NCBI GenBank assembly: GCA_963691655.1
Contig: CAVNUY010000029.1
Location: 1-64,000 of the forward strand
DNA: 64,000 bases
Direction of reading: 5' to 3'
DNA from: Toxonevra muliebris
Lineage: Eukaryota; Arthropoda; Insecta; Diptera; Pallopteridae
Shown: piece by piece, positions 54,691 through 64,000 of the stretch
How the letters are laid out: the number at the start of each line of letters is the position of its first letter
Position numbering within the stretch: the stretch's first letter is position 1
The notes under the pieces: model-generated
Databases searched by the model: none
What the model was told of the DNA's origin: nothing
The model's input: only the letters and a program-made list of their open reading frames with translations
Position numbers and translations under genes: made by a program

Positions 54691-56930
54691 CGTTTTATAC
54701 TGTCGGAGACACCTTTTCTATAGGAGAGAAGACGTTTTATGCTGTCGCAGACACCTTTTCTATAGGGGAGAAGACGATTTATACTGTCGCAGACACCTTT
54801 TCTATAGGGGAGAAGACGATTTATACTGTCGGAGACACCTTTTCTATAGGGGAGAAGACGTTTTATACTGTCGGAGACACCTTTTCTATGGGGAGAAGAC
54901 GTTTTATACTGTCGGAGACACCTTTTCTATGGGGAGAAGACGTTTTATACTGTCGGAGACACCTTTTCTATAGGGGAGAAGACGTTTTATACTGTCGGAG
55001 ACACCTTTTCTATAGGGGAGAAGACGATTTATACTGTCGCAGACACCTTTTCTATAGGGGAGAAGACGATTTATACTGTCGCAGACACCTTTTCTATAGG
55101 GGAGAAGACGATTTATACTGTCGGACACACCTTTTCTGACACCTTTTCTATAGGGGAGAAGACGTTTTATACTGTCGGAGACACCTTTTCTATAGGAGAG
55201 AAGACGTTTTATACTGTCGCAGACACCTTTTCTATGGGGGAGAAGACGATTTATACTGTCGGAGACACCTTTTCTATAGGGGAGAAGACGTTTTATACTG
55301 TCGGAGACACCTTTTCTATGGGGAGAAGACGTTTTATACTGTCGGAGACACCTTTTCTATAGGGGAGAAGACGATTTATACTGTCGCAGACACCTTTTCT
55401 ATAGGGGAGAAGACGATTTATACTGTCGGAGACACCTTTTCTATAGGGGAGAAGACGTTTTATACTGTCGGAGACACCTTTTCTATAGGGGAGAAGACGA
55501 TTTATACTGTCGGAGACACCTTTTCTATAGGGGAGAAGACGTTTTATACTGTCGGAGACACCTTTTCTATACGGGAGAAGACGATTTATACTGTCGGAGA
55601 CACCTTTTCTATAGGGGAGAAGACGTTTTATACTGTCGGAGACACCTTTTCTATAGGAGAGAAGACGATTTATACTGTCGGAGACACCTTTTCTATAGGG
55701 GAGAAGACGATTTATACTGTCGGAGACACCTTTTCCATAGGGGAGAAGACGTTTTATACTGTCGGAGACACCTTTTCTATAGGGGAGAAGACGTTTTATA
55801 CTGTCGGAGACACCTTTTCTATAGGGGAGAAGACGTTTTATACTGTCGCAGACACCTTTTCTATAGGGGAGAAGACGTTTTATACTGTCGGAGACACCTT
55901 TTCTATACGGGAGAAGACGATTTATACTGTCGGAGACACCTTTTCTATAGGGGAGAAGACGTTTTATACTGTCGGAGACACCTTTTCTATAGGAGAGAAG
56001 ACGATTTATACTGTCGGAGACACCTTTTCTATAAGGGAGAAGACGATTTATACTGTCGGAGACACCTTTTCCATAGGGGAGAAGACGTTTTATACTGTCG
56101 GAGACACCTTTTCTATAGGGGAGAAGACGTTTTATACTGTCGGAGACACCTTTTCTATAGGGGAGAAGACGTTTTATACTGTCGGAGACACCTTTTCTAT
56201 AGGGGAGAAGACGTTTTATACTGTCGCAGACACCTTTTCTATAGGGGAGAAGACGTTTTATACTGTCGGAGACACCTTTTCTATAGGGGAGAAGACGATT
56301 TATACTGTCGGAGACACCTTTTCTATAGGGGAGAAGACGTTTTATACTGTCGGAGACACCTTTTCTATAGGGGAGAAGACGTTTTATACTGTCGCAGACA
56401 CATTTTCTATAGGAGAGAAGACGATTTATACTGTCGGAGACACCTTTTCTATAGGGGAGAAGACGTTTTATACTGTCGGAGACACCTTTTCTATACGGGA
56501 GAAGACGATTTATACTGTCGGAGACACCTTTTCTATAGGGGAGAAGACGTTTTATACTGTCGGAGACACCTTTTCTATAGGAGAGAAGACGATTTATACT
56601 GTCGGAGACACCTTTTCTATAGGGGAGAAGACGATTTATACTGTCGGAGACACCTTTTCCATAGGGGAGAAGACGTTTTATACTGTCGGAGACACCTTTT
56701 CTATAGGGGAGAAGACGTTTTATACTGTCGGAGACACCTTTTCTATACGGGAGAAGACGATTTATACTGTCGCAGACACCTTTTCTATAGGGGAGAAGAC
56801 GATTTATACTGTCGGAGACACCTTTTCTATAGGGGAGAAGACGTTTTATACTGTCGGAGACACCTTTTCTATGGGGAGAAGACGTTTTATACTGTCGGAG
56901 ACACCTTTTCTATGGGGAGAAGACGTTTTA
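54690..56930 (+). repeat. Right boundary of domain 2
   Basis: A 41-bp doublet at 54,888, a 12-bp duplication at about 55,136 and a 41-bp unit near 55,311 are followed from 55,440 by units with G1C (55,570, 55,909), G1A (56,031) and T39C (near 55,735). One last 41-bp doublet occurs at about 56,871 and 56,911, flanked on both sides by domain-3 units. The boundary is therefore a short mixing zone of about 1.5 kb. Confidence 0.8.
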
Positions 56931-58489
56931 TACTGTCGGAGACACCTTTTCTATAGGGGAGAAGACGTTTTATACTGTCGGAGACACCTTTTCTATAGGG
57001 GAGAAGACGTTTTATACTGTCGGAGACACCTTTTCTATACGGGAGAAGACGATTTATACTGTCGGAGACACCTTTTCTATAGGGGAGAAGACGTTTTATA
57101 CTGTCGGAGACACCTTTTCTATAGGGGAGAAGACGTTTTATACTGTCGGAGACACCTTTTCTATAGGGGAGAAGACGTTTTATACTGTCGGAGACACCTT
57201 TTCTATACGGGAGAAGACGATTTATACTGTCGGAGACACCTTTTCTATAGGGGAGAAGACGTTTTATACTGTCGGAGACACCTTTTCTATAGGGGAGAAG
57301 ACGTTTTATACTGTCGCAGACACCTTTTCTATAGGGGAGAAGACGTTTTATACTGTCGGAGACACCTTTTCTATACGGGAGAAGACGATTTATACTGTCG
57401 GAGACACCTTTTCTATAGGGGAGAAGACGTTTTATACTGTCGGAGACACCTTTTCTATAGGAGAGAAGACGATTTATACTGTCGGAGACACCTTTTCTAT
57501 AAGGGAGAAGACGATTTATACTGTCGGAGACACCTTTTCCATAGGGGAGAAGACGTTTTATACTGTCGGAGACACCTTTTCTATAGGGGAGAAGACGTTT
57601 TATACTGTCGGAGACACCTTTTCTATAGGGGAGAAGACGTTTTATACTGTCGGAGACACCTTTTCTATAGGGGAGAAGACGTTTTATACTGTCGGAGACA
57701 CCTTTTCTATAGGGGAGAAGACGTTTTATACTGTCGCAGACACCTTTTCTATAGGGGAGAAGACGTTTTATACTGTCGGAGACACCTTTTCTATAGGGGA
57801 GAAGACGATTTATACTGTCGGAGACACCTTTTCTATAGGGGAGAAGACGTTTTATACTGTCGGAGACACCTTTTCTATAGGGGAGAAGACGTTTTATACT
57901 GTCGCAGACACCTTTTCTATAGGAGAGAAGACGATTTATACTGTCGGAGACACCTTTTCTATAGGGGAGAAGACGTTTTATACTGTCGGAGACACCTTTT
58001 CTATACGGGAGAAGACGATTTATACTGTCGGAGACACCTTTTCTATAGGGGAGAAGACGTTTTATACTGTCGGAGACACCTTTTCTATAGGAGAGAAGAC
58101 GATTTATACTGTCGGAGACACCTTTTCTATAGGGGAGAAGACGATTTATACTGTCGGAGACACCTTTTCTATAGGGGAGAAGACGATTTATACTGTCGGA
58201 GACACCTTTTCCATAGGGGAGAAGACGTTTTATACTGTCGGAGACACCTTTTCTATAGGGGAGAAGACGTTTTATACTGTCGGAGACACCTTTTCTATAC
58301 GGGAGAAGACGATTTATACTGTCGGAGACACCTTTTCTATAGGGGAGAAGACGATTTATACTGTCGGAGACACCTTTTCTATAGGGGAGAAGACGATTTA
58401 TACTGTCGGAGACACCTTTTCTATAGGGGAGAAGACGTTTTATACTGTCGCAGACACCTTTTCTATAGGAGAGAAGACGATTTATACTG

Positions 58490-59050
58490 TCGGAGACACC
58501 TTTTCTATAGAGGAGAAGACGTTTTATACTGTCGGAGACACCTTTTCTATACGGGAGAAGACGATTTATACTGTCGGAGACACCTTTTCTATAGGGGAGA
58601 AGACGATTTATACTGTCGGAGACACCTTTTCTATAGGAGAGAAGACGATTTATACTGTCGGAAACACCTTTTCTATAGGGGAGAAGACGTTTTATACTGT
58701 CGGAGACACCTTTTCTATAGGGGAGAAGACGTTTTATACTGTCGGAGACACCTTTTCTATAGGGGAGAAGACGTTTTATACTGTCGGAGACACCTTTTCT
58801 ATAGGGGAGAAGACGTTTTATACTGTCGGAGACACCTTTTCTATAGGGGAGAAGACGTTTTATACTGTCGGAGACACCTTTTCTATACGGGAGAAGACGA
58901 TTTATACTGTCGGAGACACCTTTTCTATAGGGGAGAAGACGTTTTATACTGTCGGAGACACCTTTTCTATAGGAGAGAAGACGATTTATACTGTCGGAGA
59001 CACCTTTTCTATAAGGGAGAAGACGATTTATACTGTCGGAGACACCTTTT
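58490..59050 (+). repeat. Segmental duplication, left copy (+3,989 bp pair)
   Basis: G2A at 58,508 and the rare G28A (GGAAACACC) at 58,661 recur at 62,497 and 62,650. The offset is 3,989 bp for both, which is 95 units minus the single base lost near 60,735. Further right the offset rises to 4,073, two extra units. Confidence 0.85.
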
Positions 59051-60699
59051 CCATAGGGGAGAAGACGTTTTATACTGTCGGAGACACCTTTTCTATAGGG
59101 GAGAAGACGTTTTATACTGTCGGAGACACCTTTTCTATAGGGGAGAAGACGTTTTATACTGTCGGAGACACCTTTTCTATAGGGGAGAAGACGTTTTATA
59201 CTGTCGGAGACACCTTTTCTATAGGGGAGAAGACGTTTTATACTGTCGGAGACACCTTTTCTATAGGGGAGAAGACGTTTTATACTGTCGCAGACACCTT
59301 TTCTATAGGGGAGAAGACGTTTTATACTGTCGGAGACACCTTTTCTATAGGGGAGAAGACGATTTATACTGTCGGAGACACCTTTTCTATAGGGGAGAAG
59401 ACGTTTTATACTGTCGGAGACACCTTTTCTATAGGGGAGAAGACGTTTTATACTGTCGCAGACACCTTTTCTATAGGAGAGAAGACGATTTATACTGTCG
59501 GAGACACCTTTTCTATAGGGGAGAAGACGTTTTATACTGTCGGAGACACCTTTTCTATACGGGAGAAGACGATTTATACTGTCGGAGACACCTTTTCTAT
59601 AGGGGAGAAGACGTTTTATACTGTCGGAGACACCTTTTCTATAGGAGAGAAGACGATTTATACTGTCGGAGACACCTTTTCTATAGGGGAGAAGACGATT
59701 TATACTGTCGGAGACACCTTTTCCATAGGGGAGAAGACGTTTTATACTGTCGGAGACACCTTTTCTATAGGGGAGAAGACGTTTTATACTGTCGGAGACA
59801 CCTTTTCTATACGGGAGAAGACGATTTATACTGTCGGAGACACCTTTTCTATAGGGGAGAAGACGATTTATACTGTCGGAGACACCTTTTCTATAGGGGA
59901 GAAGACGTTTTATACTGTCGGAGACACCTTTTCTATAGGGGAGAAGACGTTTTATACTGTCGCAGACACCTTTTCTATAGGAGAGAAGACGATTTATACT
60001 GTCGGAGACACCTTTTCTATAGGGGAGAAGACGATTTATACTGTCGGAGACACCTTTTCTATAGGAGAGAAGACGATTTATACTGTCGGAGACACCTTTT
60101 CTATAGGGGAGAAGACGATTTATACTGTCGGAGACACCTTTTCCATAGGGGAGAAGACGTTTTATACTGTCGGAGACACCTTTTCTATAGGGGAGAAGAC
60201 GTTTTATACTGTCGGAGACACCTTTTCTATACGGGAGAAGACGATTTATACTGTCGGAGACACCTTTTCTATAGGGGAGAAGACGTTTTATACTGTCGGA
60301 GACACCTTTTCTATAGGGGAGAAGACGTTTTATACTGTCGGAGACACCTTTTCTATAGGGGAGAAGACGATTTATACTGTCGGAGACACCTTTTCTATAG
60401 GGGAGAAGACGTTTTATACTGTCGGAGACACCTTTTCTATACGGGAGAAGACGATTTATACTGTCGCAGACACCTTTTCTATAGGGGAGAAGACGTTTTA
60501 TACTGTCGGAGACACCTTTTCTATAGGGGAGAAGACGTTTTATACTGTCGGAGACACCTTTTCTATACGGGAGAAGACGATTTATACTGTCGGAGACACC
60601 TTTTCTATAGGGGAGAAGACGTTTTATACTGTCGGAGACACCTTTTCTATAGGAGAGAAGACGATTTATACTGTCGGAGACACCTTTTCTATAGGGGAG

Positions 60700-60775
60700 A
60701 AGACGATTTACACTGTTGGAGACACCTTTTCTATAGGGAGAAGACGATTTATACTGTCGGAGACACCTATTCTAT
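60700..60775 (+). repeat. Cluster of substitutions and a 1-bp loss
   Basis: In a clean part of the array two adjacent units carry several changes: TATACTG to TACACTG and GTCGG to GTTGG near 60,709-60,718, loss of one G in the G-run near 60,735, and CCTTTT to CCTATT near 60,768. A local cluster like this may be a conversion tract from a diverged unit or a low-quality patch. Confidence 0.7.
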
Positions 60776-62479
60776 AGGGGAGAAGACGTTTTATACTGTC
60801 GGAGACACCTTTTCTATAGGGGAGAAGACGTTTTATACTGTCGGAGACACCTTTTCTATAGGGGAGAAGACGTTTTATACTGTCGGAGACACCTTTTCTA
60901 TAGGGGAGAAGACGTTTTATACTGTCGGAGACACCTTTTCTATAGGGGAGAAGACGTTTTATACTGTCGGAGACACCTTTTCTATAGGGGAGAAGACGAT
61001 TTATACTGTCGGAGACACCTTTTCCATAGGGGAGAAGACGTTTTATACTGTCGGAGACACCTTTTCTATAGGGGAGAAGACGTTTTATACTGTCGGAGAC
61101 ACCTTTTCTATAGGGGAGAAGACGTTTTATACTGTCGCAGACACCTTTTCTATACGGGAGAAGACGTTTTATACTGTCGGAGACACCTTTTCTATAGGGG
61201 AGAAGACGTTTTATACTGTCGGAGACACCTTTTCTATAGGGGAGAAGACGTTTTATACTGTCGGAGACACCTTTTCTATAGGGGAGAAGACGATTTATAC
61301 TGTCGGAGACACCTTTTCTATAGGGGAGAAGACGTTTTATACTGTCGCAGACACCTTTTCTATAGGGGAGAAGACGTTTTATACTGTCGCAGACACCTTT
61401 TCTATAGGGGAGAAGACGTTTTATACTGTCGGAGACACCTTTTCTATAGGGGAGAAGACGATTTATACTGTCGGAGACACCTTTTCCATAGGGGAGAAGA
61501 CGATTTATACTGTCGGAGACACCTTTTCCATAGGGGAGAAGACGATTTATACTGTCGGAGACACCTTTTCCATAGGGGAGAAGACGTTTTATACTGTCGG
61601 AGACACCTTTTCTATAGGGGAGAAGACGTTTTATACTGTCGGAGACACCTTTTCTATAAGGGAGAAGACGATTTATACTGTCGGAGACACCTTTTCCATA
61701 GGGGAGAAGACGTTTTATACTGTCGGAGACACCTTTTCTATAGGGGAGAAGACGTTTTATACTGTCGGAGACACCTTTTCTATAGGGGAGAAGACGTTTT
61801 ATACTGTCGGAGACACCTTTTCTATAGGGGAGAAGACGTTTTATACTGTCGGAGACACCTTTTCTATAGGGGAGAAGACGTTTTATACTGTCGGAGACAC
61901 CTTTTCTATAGGAGAGAAGACGATTTATACTGTCGGAGACACCTTTTCTATAGGAGAGAAGACGTTTTATACTGTCGGAGACACCTTTTCTATACGGGAG
62001 AAGACGTTTTATACTGTCGGAGACACCTTTTCTATAGGGGAGAAGACGTTTTATACTGTCGGAGACACCTTTTCTATAGGAGAGAAGACGATTTATACTG
62101 TCGGAGACACCTTTTCTATAGGGGAGAAGACGATTTATACTGTCGGAGACACCTTTTCTATAGGGGAGAAGACGATTTATACTGTCGGAGACACCTTTTC
62201 CATAGGGGAGAAGACGTTTTATACTGTCGGAGACACCTTTTCTATAGGGGAGAAGACGTTTTATACTGTCGGAGACACCTTTTCTATACGGGAGAAGACG
62301 ATTTATACTGTCGGAGACACCTTTTCTATAGGGGAGAAGACGATTTATACTGTCGGAGACACCTTTTCTATAGGGGAGAAGACGATTTATACTGTCGGAG
62401 ACACCTTTTCTATAGGGGAGAAGACGTTTTATACTGTCGCAGACACCTTTTCTATAGGAGAGAAGACGATTTATACTGT

Positions 62480-63130
62480 CGGAGACACCTTTTCTATAGA
62501 GGAGAAGACGTTTTATACTGTCGGAGACACCTTTTCTATACGGGAGAAGACGATTTATACTGTCGGAGACACCTTTTCTATAGGGGAGAAGACGATTTAT
62601 ACTGTCGGAGACACCTTTTCTATAGGAGAGAAGACGATTTATACTGTCGGAAACACCTTTTCTATAGGGGAGAAGACGATTTATACTGTCGGAGACACCT
62701 TTTCCATAGGGGAGAAGACGTTTTATACTGTCGGAGACACCTTTTCCATAGGGGAGAAGACGTTTTATACTGTCGGAGACACCTTTTCTATAGGGGAGAA
62801 GACGTTTTATACTGTCGGAGACACCTTTTCTATAGGGGAGAAGACGTTTTATACTGTCGGAGACACCTTTTCTATAGGGGAGAAGACGTTTTATACTGTC
62901 GGAGACACCTTTTCTATAGGGGAGAAGACGTTTTATACTGTCGGAGACACCTTTTCTATACGGGAGAAGACGATTTATACTGTCGGAGACACCTTTTCTA
63001 TAGGGGAGAAGACGTTTTATACTGTCGGAGACACCTTTTCTATAGGAGAGAAGACGATTTATACTGTCGGAGACACCTTTTCTATAAGGGAGAAGACGAT
63101 TTATACTGTCGGAGACACCTTTTCCATAGG
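62480..63130 (+). repeat. Segmental duplication, right copy (+3,989 bp pair)
   Basis: This is the partner of 58,490-59,050, with G2A at 62,497, G28A at 62,650 and then a run of consensus units leading to G1C, G3A/T13A and G1A units. It has two extra units after the G28A marker. Confidence 0.8.
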
Positions 63131-64000
63131 GGAGAAGACGTTTTATACTGTCGGAGACACCTTTTCTATAGGGGAGAAGACGTTTTATACTGTCGGAGAC
63201 ACCTTTTCTATAGGGGAGAAGACGTTTTATACTGTCGCAGACACCTTTTCTATAGGAGAGAAGACGATTTATACTGTCGGAGACACCTTTTCTATAGGGG
63301 AGAAGACGTTTTATACTGTCGGAGACACCTTTTCTATACGGGAGAAGACGATTTATACTGTCGGAGACACCTTTTCTATAGGGGAGAAGACGTTTTATAC
63401 TGTCGGAGACACCTTTTCTATAGGAGAGAAGACGATTTATACTGTCGGAGACACCTTTTCTATAGGGGAGAAGACGATTTATACTGTCGGAGACACCTTT
63501 TCCATAGGGGAGAAGACGTTTTATACTGTCGGAGACACCTTTTCTATAGGGGAGAAGACGTTTTATACTGTCGGAGACACCTTTTCTATACGGGAGAAGA
63601 CGATTTATACTGTCGGAGACACCTTTTCTATAGGGGAGAAGACGATTTATACTGTCGGAGACACCTTTTCTATAGGGGAGAAGACGTTTTATACTGTCGG
63701 AGACACCTTTTCTATAGGGGAGAAGACGTTTTATACTGTCGCAGACACCTTTTCTATAGGAGAGAAGACGATTTATACTGTCGGAGACACCTTTTCTATA
63801 GGGGAGAAGACGTTTTATACTGTCGGAGACACCTTTTCTATACGGGAGAAGACGATTTATACTGTCGGAGACACCTTTTCTATAGGGGAGAAGACGATTT
63901 ATACTGTCGGAGACACCTTTTCTATAGGAGAGAAGACGTTTTATACTGTCGGAGACACCTTTTCTATACGGGAGAAGACGATTTATACTGTCGGAGACAC

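Larger units (their letters stand above)
21171..56930 (+). repeat. Domain 2: array with interspersed 41-bp units
   Basis: The first unit lacking A42 (CTATGGGG in place of CTATAGGGG) is at 21,171 and the last is at about 56,911; I saw none outside this interval. The 41-bp units occur singly or as doublets and triplets. Doublets or triplets lie near 26,751, 27,502, 28,212, 28,671, 29,382, 32,338, 40,996, 41,917, 44,012, 44,973, 45,642, 49,590, 52,405, 54,220, 54,888 and 56,871. G28C, A19G, A42G and the 12-bp duplication are concentrated in the same interval. The sharp limits suggest that one ancestral deletion spread by local duplication. Confidence 0.9.
1..64000 (+). repeat. 42-bp satellite array filling the window
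   Basis: A 42-bp unit repeats head to tail in one orientation across the whole window, about 1,520 copies. Landmarks within the unit are GGGG at 1-4, GAAGAC at 6-11, TTTTATA at 13-19, GTCGGAGAC at 22-30 and TTTTCTATA at 34-42. Most units differ from the consensus at zero to three positions, and the differences come from a small recurrent set, chiefly T13A, G26C, G3A, G1C and deletion of A42. The array is entered and left in mid-unit, so neither true edge is present. No interspersed element or unique spacer interrupts it. This is typical of eukaryotic satellite DNA kept similar by unequal exchange or amplification; a centromeric or heterochromatic location is inference. I do not recognise the unit as a named satellite family. 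Confidence 0.97.
56931..64000 (+). repeat. Domain 3: G1C/T39C array with about 1.4-1.5 kb spacing
   Basis: G1C units (CTATACGGG) recur many times, with T39C (TTCCATA), G1A (ATAAGGG) and T13A; 41-bp units, A19G and G28C are absent. G1A markers at 56,031, 57,499 and 59,011 are spaced 1,468 and 1,512 bp (35 units less two bases, and 36 units), and those at 61,656 and 63,084 are 1,428 bp apart (34 units). The array leaves the window in mid-unit. Confidence 0.85.

Noticed and set aside
1..64000. CRISPR array
   Set aside because: There are direct repeats of a plausible length but no spacers, no leader and no cas genes; the units abut directly.
1..64000. Zinc-finger linker resemblance (GEKTF in one forward frame, like TGEKPF)
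   Set aside because: The frame lacks the paired Cys and His residues of C2H2 fingers and has a 14-residue rather than 28-residue period.
1..64000. Phage T7-type promoter resemblance (CTATAGGGGAGA; CTATAGGGAGA in units with one G missing)
   Set aside because: Only the initiation end matches. The upstream part of the T7 promoter is absent, so the similarity is chance in a TATA-then-G-rich unit.
1..64000. CENP-B box or telomeric repeat
   Set aside because: No unit contains the CENP-B core pattern (TTCG, four bases, A, two bases, CGGG), and the unit is not a G-rich 5-8 bp telomere motif.
1..64000. Hairpin or regulatory dyad at positions 21-31 (TGTC, GGA, GACA)
   Set aside because: The stem is only 4 bp with a 3-base loop and is broken by the common G28C variant without compensating change, so structural selection is not supported.
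1..64000. Immune-stimulating CpG hexamer GACGTT present in most units
   Set aside because: It is a six-base coincidence and is lost in the very common T13A units; nothing in the sequence suggests it is maintained for that role.
1..64000. G-quadruplex potential of the GGGG runs
   Set aside because: The runs are about 38 bases apart, and many units have the run interrupted (G1C, G2A, G3A or G3T), so a stable quadruplex is unlikely.

Overview
The whole window is one uninterrupted tandem-repeat (satellite) array. The basic unit is 42 bp, about 43% GC, and runs head to tail in one orientation from the first base to the last. The window begins and ends inside a unit, so the array is longer than 64 kb; about 1,520 units fit here. 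I see no unique sequence, no convincing protein gene, no RNA gene, no transposon, no CRISPR array and no inverted segment. A homogeneous array of this size fits eukaryotic heterochromatic satellite DNA (centromeric, pericentromeric or subtelomeric) from a long-read assembly. The sequence does not identify the species.

Unit numbering used throughout: 1-4 GGGG, 6-11 GAAGAC, 13-19 TTTTATA, 22-30 GTCGGAGAC, 34-42 TTTTCTATA. Recurrent variants are T13A, G26C, G3A, G3T, G1C, G1A, G2A, G9A, A19G, T23C, A27G, G28C, T39C and A42G. Deletion of A42 gives a 41-bp unit. There are rarer 36-bp units and short partial duplications of 8 and 12 bp.

Layout. Domain 1 (about 1-21,170) has no 41-bp units and carries A27G, T23C, G9A, G3T and later G3A. 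It contains a segment of about 5.2 kb present twice (about 1,430-6,605 and 14,707-19,879), a partial third copy (about 11,110-12,360), a local 168-bp four-unit higher-order repeat (about 14,590-15,211) and a scrambled stretch (about 15,212-15,605). Its first 3.8 kb is rich in 1-bp indels. Domain 2 (about 21,171-56,930) is defined by 41-bp units, G28C, A19G, A42G and a recurring 12-bp internal duplication, and is a mosaic of nested segmental duplications with offsets near 0.71, 1.77, 4.63 and 12.46 kb. An island at about 45,890-49,580 inside it lacks 41-bp units and resembles domain 3. Domain 3 (about 56,930-64,000, with mixing from about 55,440) carries G1C, T39C and G1A and has marker spacings of about 1.4-1.5 kb.

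Long open frames exist on both strands, but 42 is divisible by 3 and the consensus lacks stops in three of its six frames. Their start codons are created by the A42 and G28C variants. I treat them as by-products of the repeat, not genes. The interest lies in the architecture: a unit of exactly four 10.5-bp helical turns that looks like a diverged dimer of about 21 bp, T-tracts every 21 bp, nucleosome-scale higher-order structure, sharply bounded variant domains, and little visible CpG decay.
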